Origin: Adenanthera pavonina
Lineage: Eukaryota; Streptophyta; Magnoliopsida; Fabales; Fabaceae
DNA: 64,000 nucleotides
Reading direction: 5' to 3'
Assembly (NCBI GenBank): GCA_026686845.1
Contig: JAIVEN010000016.1
Coordinates: 8,263,501-8,327,500 of the forward strand
In this document: one piece after another, positions 48,951 through 59,688 of the stretch
How positions within the stretch are numbered: the stretch's first letter is position 1
How the letters are laid out: every line of letters starts with the position of its first letter
Notes under the pieces: model-generated
Told to the model about the DNA's origin: nothing
The model's database searches: none
The model's input: only the letters and a program-made list of their open reading frames with translations
Position numbers and translations under genes: made by a program

Positions 48951-49750
48951 TTGAACACTACTTTCAATAGTGGAATGTGATTTTGCTTTTATAGTTATAT
49001 AATTGATTGATATTCTATCTTTATATTATTTATTAATTAAATTTATTATTATTAATAATTATGTATTATAATAATAATTTTATAATATTATAATATAAAA
49101 AAATTTATATAAAAAATAATACTACTTAGTACTAAAAATAATATTATTTTATCTTAAAAACAAAAAAAAAGACTAGTTTAATCGGTTTTGTACTAGTTTG
49201 TGACCAATTCAATTATTTTTCCACTAGTTCTAAAAATATTCAATTGATATATATGATTAGATCGGATCTAACATTGATTTTTGGTCTGATTGGGTGAATC
49301 GGTGGTCTGATTTTTTATTCATTAGTTCAAATTCATATTAAATCATAATATCATAATGGATAATTTTCCAATTTTTTTAAAAATATTTTTAAACTTTATT
49401 CATTATAATACATTATAATTATAGTATTAGTATATTATAAATAAATAATATTCATTGGATTTGATTGAAAAGATAACTACAATTCCAACTTAACATGGGA
49501 AAAGACAATTTGAAATTTGGTAAGGAAAATATTTTCTTAGCATAATCCCCAATTTTTCTATTCACTCAAAAGGACCAAGCTTCCTTTTGAGGAATTAAAA
49601 AAATTAGTTAGTGACAAAAATTTCTTAGAAGTTAAAATATTAAAATTGGCAACCCATCATATATGATGCCTCTTTCCGCGCGAAACTCTTCCTCCCCCAG
49701 CTTTTGTGGCAAACTCTTCCTCTTCCATTTACTGAGATATATAAAATTAT
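48951..49750. other. AT-rich intergenic region
   Basis: No gene, RNA or definable repeat seen. Confidence 0.5.
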
Positions 49751-52420
49751 TTAGAAAAAAAGTCATTAAAATAAAAAACTTATTTGAACTAGTTATCTAA
49801 ATAAACATAACTATATTTCTAAGTTAGTATAACTAATATTTTAAGTAGAATAAATTAATTTTTCAAGTAAATATAACTGATTTTCTAAAGGAATATAGAT
49901 AATTTCCAAAGTGAGCATATTTTGAATTAGTTATATCCACTTAGAAAATTAGTTTATTCAATCTAGAAAATTAGTTATATTAATTTGGAAATTTAGTTAT
50001 ACTCACTTAAAAATATAGTTATATCTACTCGGATAATTGCTTCGTTCTAGTTGAAAAATTAGTTGTGCTTGCTTTGGAAATTAGTTATATTCACTTAGAA
50101 AATTAGTTATCATCGCTTGGAAAATTAGTTTATTCTACTTGAAGAATTAATTGCTTCAACTTAGAAATTTAGTTATACCTACAAAGGAATTTTAGTTATG
50201 TCTACCTGGAATTATAGTTGTCACTTGGAAAATTTGTTCATTTTATTGAGAAAAATTGTTCATTCTACTTGGAAAATTAACTAAGTTTGCTTTGGAAATT
50301 AATTATATTTACTTAGAAAATTAATTATGTTATGATTAATATAATATAAGTTTTGATGATAAACATATAGTAATAATGAATAAATGCATTATAGTTATCT
50401 AATATATATTGTTTCTTAAAGAAATAAAATATGTATTGGTATATATTTAATTATATTTATAATACATATATCAAGATATACACTAATATATCCATTGTGT
50501 TTTTATAATGTATAATACAAGTTAGATATATAAATTGGACTAACTATTTGATTTGTAAGTATAATATATTAAGTATAGGGTTGTCCAAATAGGAAAAGTG
50601 AGAATTGGAATAAAGAAATAGAAATCAACATCATGTTTCACTCAAGAAAAAAAAAAGATGGGATACTCCATGAATTGAAGATCAGAAAGGAGCATACAAA
50701 GAAGAGGATGACCACGTGAAAGTGGAAGTCAAACATTGAAGACTTAATTATTATGTATATTTTGATTTCACTTAGGTCTTGCGGTAATTTTAATCTTTTA
50801 AATTTATTTAATCTTATTACCATATGTTTTAAACGAGTTAGATTAAGTAAATTTGATATTAGCTTATATTGGAATTGAGAAATATAAGCTAATAGACGAA
50901 TTTTGCGTTTGACTCATGTTTATTTTGTGTAAAATTCGATCTTGACTTAGTGAAATTCGAAGTTATATAAGTTTCATCTTTAACAAACGAATTTTAGTTT
51001 TAAAATTTGAATTTCGGGCTAAGCACTATTAATGAAATTATGAAAAATTTGTATGAAATTTAGTCAAAATTTGAATGTTGGTAAAGTTCGAAATGAGTTT
51101 ACTATTACTACCTTTAACAGACAAATTTTTGACTTCAAAGTACAAATTTCAAAAAGAAAACTTGTGAGTTTTGTTAGAGCATAATTCTGATAAATGAACT
51201 TTACAGTTTAACAATTGAATTTCGAAAAAAAAACTTTTGTATTATATTGAACGTGCCTTTGACAAACGAATTTCAGGTTATAAAATTTGAATTTTGAAGT
51301 GCACTGTGAAAACTTGAGACAACTATTCAAACTTCAATAAATACACTTCTAGTATGAAAATTTGCATGAACTAACATGAGTTAACTTTCGCAAACTCGAA
51401 ATTCGAATTTCACTCTGTGATAGACGAAATCCTGAAGTTCAACATTGAACACATAATTATGTTATCTTTGCGAAATTTGTCTATTGAGCGTTGAAATTCG
51501 AATATTGGAAAGATAAATGAATTTAATGTGGTTGGTGAACGACTCTTTTTGCTTAGTAACGATTAAAACTTGTGTTTAATGGATAGATCTTGTGCCTAAT
51601 ATTTAATTAAGTGACAAATCTATAAATTAAACATCATTTGAACTTATGGGTAACAATCTTAAGTGAGTTTGTGCTAAAATACTATTCTAATACATTAAAT
51701 CTTTCTGTATCAGCATTATTAGTTAAACACACTTTAATAGAGTGGGCATTCAATATATCATCTACTCTTAAAGAGAGTCTCATTTCTATAATCATTCTTT
51801 TATACTATTTTCTAGGTAGAATTTTAGTATGGGAAAATAGTAATGGATTTTACATATTTTGTAAGGGTGTGGGGAGAGTGACTTTACAAGTAGCTACTAA
51901 AACTTGTGGAATGTATTAAGGTTTCACAAATGTTCAAATCAAACTTATAAGATATAGTGAACATTTCAAGTAATAGTTTGGGGACTGGATTAGATCAAGT
52001 GATTTGGGCTGAATCAGTATAAATTCTTGTGTCTTACTCTTAATCTTTTTTCTTCAATTATTACACTTAACTACCTCTCTATTTATTCCTGTTCTACTAC
52101 ACATATGGTGAAATTGCGTTGTGATAAAAAAAGGATAAAAATCTTGTATCACCCAATTTATTCCCCTTTGAGGTGACCAGCCAAACCAAACAAATTATAC
52201 TCACTTGAACAAGTAATTTATTCTACTTGAAAAATTAGTTATCTCAACTTAAAAATTTAATTATACCCACTTGGATAATTAATTTATTCTAATTGAAAAA
52301 TTAATTATGTTTACTTTGAAAATTAGTTTTATTCACTTAAGAAATTAGTTATCCCACTTTTATAAAGGTCAAAAGGAGCTAGTTCAAAATAGTGTTTTCT
52401 TTTAATGATTTTTTTAGAAA
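49751..52420. mobile_element. Fold-back-like TIR element made of 22-bp repeats, split by a solo LTR
   Basis: The left end (TTAGAAAAAAAGTCATTAAA, then TTTGAACTAGTTATC) matches the right end read inward (TTTCTAAAAAAATCATTAAA, then TTTTGAACTAGCTCC). Inside are degenerate ~22-bp units of the type GAAAATTAGTTATATTCACT. They are in reverse orientation at about 49795-49910 and forward from 49920 to 50327, resuming at 52198-52360. Without the nested LTR the element is about 0.8 kb. Target duplication not resolved. Confidence 0.55.
50328..52192 (+). mobile_element. Solo LTR (family A), plus orientation
   Basis: A 1,865-bp block starting TGTTATGATTAATATAAT with a TTTTGATGATAAAC motif and ending CCAAACCAAACA. 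Perfect AATTA duplications lie at 50323-50327 and 52193-52197. Near the right end it has TATAAATTCTTGTG and CACCCAATTTATTCCCC, usual in copia LTR 3' parts. Degenerate repeats (GACAAACGAATTTCAGG and variants) at about 50890-51450 are the reverse complement of those at 6380-7020 in the other copy. No internal domain adjoins. Confidence 0.75.
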
Positions 52421-52524
52421 AAAGATAGGGACTACCCTTAAGCAGAGAGGGTAATATAATAAAGAGAACAATTATCCTTCTCTCTATTGAAATCTAAAAA
52501 CCACTTACAATCAGTTGGCAAATA

Positions 52525-52722
52525 CTAGAACAACACAAACTCATTGTCGGTACCCTGTGTAGCATGTTCAGGACAATTGATGCATTCATTAGCTTCTCTA
52601 AACACATGATTAATTCTGGTAGTCCAATCTCTCATGATAAGCTCCCTTATATTGGTAATAATCTCCCTCCAAGGATGATTATCAAAGGCACTCTTGTTAA
52701 AAAAATTAACTGCCTTTATAGA
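52525..52722 (-). pseudogene. C-terminal half of a LINE-type RNase H domain
   Basis: The minus-strand frame SIKAVNFFNKSAFDNHPWRE, continuing to INHVFREANECINCPEHAT, is the end of the RNase H-like domain (RVT_3) of plant LINEs. The motif HVFREAN is characteristic. The frame runs into the 5.9 kb insertion at 52723. The first half lies on its other side, at 58649-58800. Confidence 0.65.
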
Positions 52723-53870
52723 TGTCACACCTGAAATGTGATGTGAATGGTGCGAGAAATGAAGGAAAAAAAAGGAAGAATCGGTTTCCACAATGAAAGC
52801 CGATTCTAGAGGAGTTGCAACTAAAATTTTAAAAAAAAATTTGGAAAACCAAATAAAAAGGGAAATGATGGTTTGCGAATCAAAGTTGGGATAAAGGGTA
52901 CGATTGTGAGTGGAGAAGATGTTAGGCACCCTCACAACATCCGTTCTTAAGAACGGTTACCTTAAGTTGATCATGCAATTTTTGAAGCTTTTAAAAATTA
53001 TTTTGATTGCCCTTGATAATTCACATGCAAAAATAAATATGAAAAATAAGAGAAAATATAAAAATGAAAATGAAAATATGAGAAATTAGAAAAATAAAAT
53101 AAGAAAAAAATAGTATTTATTTATAAGAGCAGACTTGACTCAGAATTAAAGTTTGTGGCCTACGTACCCCACCATAAGAATCAAAATCGAAATAGTTCAG
53201 ACTAAAAATGCGTGTTACTGGGTTGATGTTTTTTATCATATATATTTTTTGAAAAGAGAGGTTTATAGAAAATAATTTGCCTTTCCACAAAGAAAATAAT
53301 TTTTAGAATTGGTTGGTGTGTTTTAATTTGTAAAAGATAGATTAATTTTCATTATTTACTCTCATTATTCATTATTTTTTTTGTTGGTTTAATTAATTCC
53401 TAAAAAGGAATATGTTTTTCCTCAATTTAAAAAATATGATTAAAATTATATGTGATTTTGAGCATTTTATTTTGAATTGAAAAGAAAATATTTGAAAATA
53501 ACTTTATTTTTATAAAATAAAATCAATTGACTTATGTGGTGATTTTATCACTCACAATACGCTCATTGATACCTAAATACTCACGGTGGTGTCACTCGAG
53601 ACAAAAGATATAAAAAAGTTCGAAGGAAGACACATAATTTTTGTACAAATTATTTTTATTTTCTTTTTATTATAAAAATAGAAATAAATAGGATCATTTT
53701 AACACATTTATTTATTTAAAGGAGAAACATTAAGAAGAATTCAAAATGTAATTATTACATATATTTTCAAAGAGAAATAATCAGTATATGTGGTAACTTT
53801 ATCACTCACAAGTTACTGATCAATACCTAAATACTCATGGTGTTACCATTTCGGGAAAAAACTAAATACT
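52723..53870 (+). repeat. Left inverted arm (LTR-like)
   Basis: 1.15 kb. It carries two copies of the sub-repeat containing TATCACTCACAA, ATACCTAAATACTCA and GTGTCACTCGAG (about 53530-53600 and 53790-53870). Confidence 0.7.
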
Positions 53871-54659
53871 TACTAAAACAAAATATGCTAGCAAGATTTA
53901 AACAAAATGCCATGTTGATGGACTACTGTGAACATTGTATTTTGTCCAAACATTTTACAAAAAATTAGAAAATTGGATAAATAAAAAATGACACAAATTT
54001 CCTTTTAATTTCAATTTGAATGCATATTCTCTAAAATAAAAGAAAAATTAAAAAAAAATATAGTCTCCAAATCCAATTCATCTTCTTTAGGATTTTAAGA
54101 AAACAAAAAACAAAAAAATTAATTTCCTTTAATTTAGGATTCTCAAAATAAAAATCCTATCCTTTTAGTATTAAAAACCCCTAATAATAAAAAATAGACC
54201 TTTCAATGTTTTTATTGACTTATTTTCTTTTTAAAAAAGAAAGAGGGGGAAAAATAATAATAATAATAATTAAAAAATACAAAAATACAAGAAAAAGAAA
54301 GACCAAACACGATTCAATGTGTTTAGCCTTTCTTCAGCATCTTGAACCTTTCCTCTTTGGCATAAAAAAACAGAGCAGCAGAGGGAGGGAAGACCGAAGC
54401 GGAATGACTGAAGAGAGAAAAGAGAAATGAGCAACAACAGCCTAGTATCTCCTCCCCGTCTATGGTCACCACCGGCTTAGAGCTGAAGTGAGGCAGTGAT
54501 GAAGAGTTACAGCAGAGTAGTGATGCAGTGGCACAGACACATGAGAACGCGGAAGAGGCCAAGAGGTTCAAGTAGTTAACGAATAGCCGTAAGTAGACTG
54601 ATTCCTTCTGATCCTCTAAAGGCCGAACCTTACCTTGGTCAATGGATTCAATCTATATA

Positions 54660-55250
54660 AAAAAGCTATGAATGAGAGAAGGGGGAGAGGGAACTACGGT
54701 AAGAAGGAGATAGAAACAGAGGGAGCCGCGGGGAGGAGCAGAGAAAAAAGAAGAAGAGGGAGCTAGGGCTTAGGTAGGCGGAGGAGGCTGAGAGAGAGAG
54801 AGAGAGCGAGGGAGCCGCGGGGAAGCAGAGCACGAGAGACGGGGAAGGCAAGACTAGAAACAAGGGGAGTCGAGTGACCGAGCGAGAGTCTAAGAGAGGG
54901 AGCTGCTGAGAGGAGACCAGAAAGAGAGAGCTTGAGGGGAGACCAAACAGAGGGAGCCACAGGGGAGCTGAGAGGAGAAAATAGAGGGAGTTGCAAGGGA
55001 GTTGAGACAAGAAACAGAGGGAGCAAGTGAGAAGGAGAGGAGATCGTGAGAGCGAGTGAGGTTCGAGGAGAGGGAGTTGGAGTTTGGAGAAAAAAGGGTC
55101 CGAGGGCTCAGCACCGGATGGACAAAAACAGAGGGAGGCACGAGACTGAGGAGGCTTGGATAAAAGCAGAGGAGAGGGAAGCATGAGACTAAAAGGCAAG
55201 AACCAGAATGAAGCCAGAGAGTCAGGTTGGGAAAAGGAGGCATCTTGAAG
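54660..55250. repeat. Purine-rich (GA) block of about 590 bp
   Basis: The plus strand is almost all G and A, with repeated AGAGGGAG and GGAGCCGCGGGG motifs. The minus-strand open frame of 213 codons (54666-55307) is Leu/Ser/Pro only and reflects composition. It lies in the centre of the inverted-arm element. Confidence 0.8.
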
Positions 55251-56889
55251 CCCCAAAGGTAATTTCTTCATGCTGAGAGTCCTTAGTAGATCTGACCAAT
55301 AGATCATGAGACTGTTTTCATACTCCTCTGTCTTATCTTGGAATGATATTGAGTAGGATGGATTGATTTGATTGCCTACTGGATTATGGATCTTGCTTAT
55401 ATTATCATTGATTGACGCTCTGTCTTTAGAGAGCTCATATTTCTACTTTGTTTCTGAAAAGTATTATTCTAATTAGTTATTGTTGGTGTTCTATTTCTGA
55501 TTGCCGCATTTGAGATGTGTTGAATTCACTAGTTTAATCTTTTTACTAGAAAAAAAAACTTAGTTTTACTACCATCTCGTTAAAACGCAATTATTTCAAT
55601 CTCTTGAGCGTTTGATGTATCAATGTTAACGCCTCCATAGCCTTTGCGAATGAAAGGGATGACATCCATTATCTTTATGGTAAAGGTTTAATTTAGTTTA
55701 AAAACTTTACCCGTGATAGAGATTTTCTAATATAAACTTAAGTTGCTTCCAAGGTTTTGGCTCTCTATAGAGCATGGTGAGAATTTTTTAACATACATGT
55801 TGACTTAATGTTAAAATGATCACATAAAAGCTCAAGAATATACTGTTGATTTCAAGACTGTTTCGATTTCATGTAGATCTGTGGCAAATATTTTGTTGAG
55901 AAGTTTCACTTTGATAGAAGAAATAGGTTGGTGGTGTAATGATTTTATTTCTTCTAGAGTAAGTTTATGATGAGAATATTAAAGGAAAACTCGAAGATAG
56001 TCATGGTTTTGGTTTTGATTAAATTGCCATAGCTTGGATTCTTTTTCTTGAATGATTACTCTTTTGTCTTTTTTTTTTGTATTTCCATTTTTGCTATCTA
56101 AACCCGTTATACTTTGTGACTCCTAAATCAAATAATTTATGAATAAAAGATGGTTACATCAAGCATGCTTAATAACATCTAGAACATTTGGACTGTGTGC
56201 CCCTCTTACCTATAGCGATTTTTAGGAATTCGCATTTGGTTAGCATCAGGTCATGATTATAGGTTCTATTTGGAGAAAAAAATTTTGATAAGGTGAAGTG
56301 GTTATACTTGTGATAATGGCTTTGCTTTGAACTTGCATCATTGCCATTCAAGCTCCTATTTTATGCCTCTTTTGTTTTGCATATGGAATGAGGACTAACT
56401 AAATGGAGCAAGGATTGGAAAACCAGTTGACTGTGCACAAGATCAATAATGGAGGAGGGAAGCTACAAATTCTAATGGCACTAGCACTGAAGGAAGACAA
56501 GGAAAGTGCTCACTTATTTCAATTCATTATATAATTTAACCTATGATATGATTATGTTAAGTTTGAGCAGGCTCATGCGCTCATATGCTTACATAGGCGC
56601 ACACACATTGATAAATTGTATTTGGTTGTCTTTTTTTTTTATATATTTTCGATTTTTATTGGTTATTGATTTCTTTTCTTTTCGCTTTTAAAATTTGCCG
56701 CGAAGAATTAAGTCTCCATGGGTGTCTAGCTAGGGTGTCATTCAATTATATTATGAGTGTGGAGTTACCATAATACCTATATTGACCATGTTTTACATTA
56801 AAAATATTCTGTATTCCAATGGCGTTATCTATTTTCCTTTAATAAAAAAATAATAAAGTAATATAAATAATTGAAATTAGTCCTTTCTG
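55251..56889. other. Unique central part of the inverted-arm element
   Basis: 1.6 kb of AT-rich sequence without a long frame. Several short stretches look like spliced-gene leader sequence, but no domain is recognisable. Confidence 0.35.
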
Positions 56890-57850
56890 CCTTTTTGCTT
56901 CGAGTGGTAACATCATGAGCATTTAGGTATTAATCAGCGAGCTGTGAGTGATGGATAAGTTAGCACAGATCCTGATTGATTTTTTTTAATATATATATAT
57001 ATATAATAGTCATATTTTAAATTCCTTTTATTGATTTTCTTCTTAAAATAAAAATGTGCTACTATGGTCGTATTTATTTTTCATAATGAAACAAGAAAAT
57101 AAAAATGATTTATGCAAGGCATTCATTTTCCCCAATTTTATCTCTTAAGCTATTTTTAAGCCTTTTGCCTCGAGTGGGTATTTAGGTATTGATCAATAAC
57201 TTGTGAGTGATAAAGTCACCACATATGGTAATTATTTCTTTTTGATAAGATATGTAATAATCATATTTTGAATTTTTTTAATGTTTTTCTTTTAAATAAA
57301 TAAATATGTATTAAGAGGATTTTATTTATTTCCATTTTTATGAAAATAATTCATACCAAAATTATTTATTTTCCTTCAATTTTTATTCATTTTTTATTAT
57401 TTATGCTTTTTTTCTAATTGCCTTTTCATTTCATAATTTTAAAAAAATAATAATAAAAATGATTGAAACCAAAGTTATTCGATTTCTTTCAAGTTTTTAT
57501 CCTTTTTGCTTATCTGCTCCGAGTGAAAACACCATGGGTATTTAGGTATTAATCAGTAACTTGTGAGTGATAAAGTCACAATATATGCTAATTATTTCTC
57601 TTTAAAAATATATATAATAATCACATTTTGAATTCTTCTTAATGTTTCTCCTTTAAATAAATAAATATATGTTAAAAGGATCATATTTATTTTTATTTTT
57701 ATAAAAAAAAGAAAATAAAAATAATTTGTACAAAAATTATGTGTCTTCCTTCGAACTGGTTTATGTCTTTTGTCTCGAGTGGCACCATTGTGGACATTCA
57801 AGTATCAATGAGCGTATTGTGAGTGATAAAATCACCACATAGCCAATTGA
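56890..57850. repeat. Tandem sub-repeats, units of about 250-360 bp, four copies
   Basis: The string ATTTAGGTATTxATCAxTAACTTGTGAGTG, here given in parts as ATTTAGGTATT and TTGTGAGTGATAAAGTCAC, recurs at about 56920, 57180, 57540 and (as ATTCAAGTATC) 57800. Each is followed by AATAATCATATTTTGAATT and AAATAAATAAATAT. Two of the copies lie inside the right arm and two extend inward, without counterparts in the left arm. Confidence 0.75.
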
Positions 57851-58648
57851 TTTTATTTTGTAAAAATAAAGTTGTTTTCAAATATTTCTTTTTTAAATCA
57901 AAATAAAATGCTTAAAATCACACATAATTTTAATCATATTTTCTGAATTGAGAAAAAACATATTCTCTTTTTAGGAATTGATTAAATCAACAAAAATAAT
58001 AATAAGAGTAAATAATGAAAATTAATTTGTCTTTTACAAATTAAAACACACCAACTAATTCTAAAAATTATTTTCTTTGTGGAAAGACAAATTATTTTCT
58101 GTAAACCTCTCTTATAAAAAAATATATATGATAAAAAATATCAACCCAGTAACACGTATTTTTAGTTTAAACTATGTTAACTTTGATCCTTATGGTAGGA
58201 TATGTAGGCTCCAAAATCTAATTCTATATCAAGTTTACTCTTATCAATAAATAATATTTTTCTCTTATTTTATTTTTCTAACTTCTCATATTTTCATGTT
58301 ATTCTTCATTTTTATTTTTACATTTTCTCTTATTTTTTATATTTATTTTTGCATGTGAATGATCAAAGGGTAATCAAAATAATTTTTAAAAGTCACAAAA
58401 ATTGCATGATCAACTTAAGGTAATCGTTTTTAGGAACGAATGTTATGAAGTGCTTAACACCTTCCCCACTTACAATCATACTTCTAAACCCAATTTTGAT
58501 TCGCAGACTATTCTTTTCCTTTTTATTTAGTTTTTCAAAATTTTTCTTAAAATTTTGGTGACAACTCCTTAGTTTCAGCCATAGAAATTAATTCTTTCTT
58601 TTTTCTCTTTATTTCTTACATCATCCGTATCACATTTCAGGTGTGACG
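57520..58648 (-). repeat. Right inverted arm (LTR-like)
   Basis: Reverse complement of the left arm. Divergence is substantial, with many small indels, so the arms are not a recent duplication. Confidence 0.7.
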
Positions 58649-58800
58649 ATAGAATCACTGCAAATCAATATTTTTTTGAAGCCATTGTCCCGACAAAATT
58701 TGATACTCTCAAGAATTGTCTCAAGTTCTAAGATAATGCTAGGCATAACTCCAAACTTTCCAATGAGACCCATCATTCAATTCCCATTGGAGTTCCTAAC
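58649..58800 (-). pseudogene. N-terminal half of the LINE-type RNase H domain
   Basis: The minus-strand frame MMGLIGKFGVMPSIILELE, then SIKFCRDNGFKKILICSDSI, matches the front half of the plant LINE RNase H-like domain (the ELETILESI helix and the (I/V)xSDS active-site strand). A TGA stands just before MMGL where Trp is expected. It ends exactly at the insertion boundary. The other half is at 52525-52722. Confidence 0.6.
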
Positions 58801-58889
58801 CACATCTTCTATTATTGCTTCGTCTTTGCTATCCGGAGAATTTTTAGTATCCATTCGGACTCATGATCTCTCATGCAAATGACTTTTTG

Positions 58890-59560
58890 TCTAAATAATT
58901 TTATCTATTCAATGAATGGAAGAGAAATAGTTTACCACATTAGCTTGGGGAAGGAAGAGTTTCATGCGGAAGGGACAATCGTTTGATGGGGCTGCCCGAT
59001 TTTAATACTTTTAATTTTTGGGGATAATTTTGTCACTGACTTTTTTTTATTTTTTTCTCCTCAAATGGGACGTTGGTGTGTTTGAGTGAATACAAAAATT
59101 GGGTATATGATAAGGAAATATTTTTGGCATAGAGTTCCGCTGTTTCATGCTAGAACTTAACGGGGGGGTGAATGTTAACAAGCGAAAATTCAGCGAATAA
59201 CAATTCGCCACCTCATCACTGATCACTCATTCCACAGCTCACAAGCGAGCAGCGATGGCTTCACCGAGCTAACAGAAAGTGTCTTACGTTTCAATCTTGC
59301 CCCGGGTCCCGTTCTGCCTTGTGCTGCTTCAATTCGATTTCCTTCCCGATCAACTCCTTCTTGTGCATCTTTATTGATACAATCACCAAATGGAATATAA
59401 TTTTATATTGGATGAAGAATTTAATATTGTTAGGGTTTGATCGATCGTCGAACTGTTTTACGTAATTGACAACACGAAGTATTAGAGCTGGGGGCGAATC
59501 AGTCTCGGTCTCAGCGGAGCCCGGCGGCGGCGGCGGCGGCGGCTTCATCATCGAAGGGAC
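58890..59560. other. Intergenic and leader region upstream of the GRV2 gene
   Basis: No gene on either strand. The GC content rises after 59200, marking the promoter and 5' leader. A GGC-repeat tract lies at 59523-59542. The minus-strand frame 59291-59563 (poly-Pro start) is the complement of this tract. Confidence 0.5.
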
Positions 59561-59561
59561 C

Positions 59562-59635
59562 ATGGTTCTTCCTCCGCGCTAATCATGCGCCTCGTCTTCA
59601 CACCCTTGCGTATCTTCACCAAGTCGAATCCGTGA
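59562..59635 (+). promoter_or_regulatory. Two upstream ORFs in the probable GRV2 5' leader
   Basis: uORF1 at 59562-59582 has 6 codons plus TAA, with the strong context ACCATGG. uORF2 at 59585-59635 has 16 codons plus TGA. Both end before the main ATG at 59689. They matter only if transcription starts upstream of 59562, which cannot be told from the sequence. Confidence 0.45.
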
Positions 59636-59688
59636 CGCGCTCAGCATCCGATCATAACCGCTCAGTGTCGTCCGCGCCGCCACCCGTC

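Larger units (their letters stand above)
52723..58648. mobile_element. 5.9 kb element with long inverted LTR-like terminal repeats
   Basis: Perfect ATAGA duplications (52718-52722 and 58649-58653) flank the ends TGTCACACCTGAAATGTGAT and, inward from the right, CGTCACACCTGAAATGTGAT. The left arm (52723 to about 53870) is the reverse complement of the right arm (about 57520-58648) along its whole length. Shared stretches include AAACCAAATAAAAAG, GATGTTAGGCACCCTCAC against its decayed partner, AACGGTTACCTTAAGTTGAT, GGTTTATAGAAAATAATTTG and CACACCAACTAATTCTAAAA on the other strand. The TGTCACACC start and the 'AGATGTTAGGCAC' string resemble LTRs of Tat/Ogre-type gypsy elements (from memory). A true LTR element would have direct repeats. 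The ~3.6 kb middle holds a purine-rich block and no recognisable gene. Confidence 0.7.

Noticed and set aside
49920..50327. CRISPR-like regular repeats
   Set aside because: Units of ~22 bp are directly adjacent and diverged without unique spacers, in a plant nuclear context; it is a minisatellite in a fold-back element.
54666..55307. 213-codon minus-strand open frame
   Set aside because: It is only Leu/Ser/Pro/Phe because the other strand is nearly pure purine. No domain, no splice context.
59632..59688. GTG as the GRV2 start
   Set aside because: Nuclear plant genes start with ATG; the first in-frame ATG is 59689, close to where the conserved region starts.
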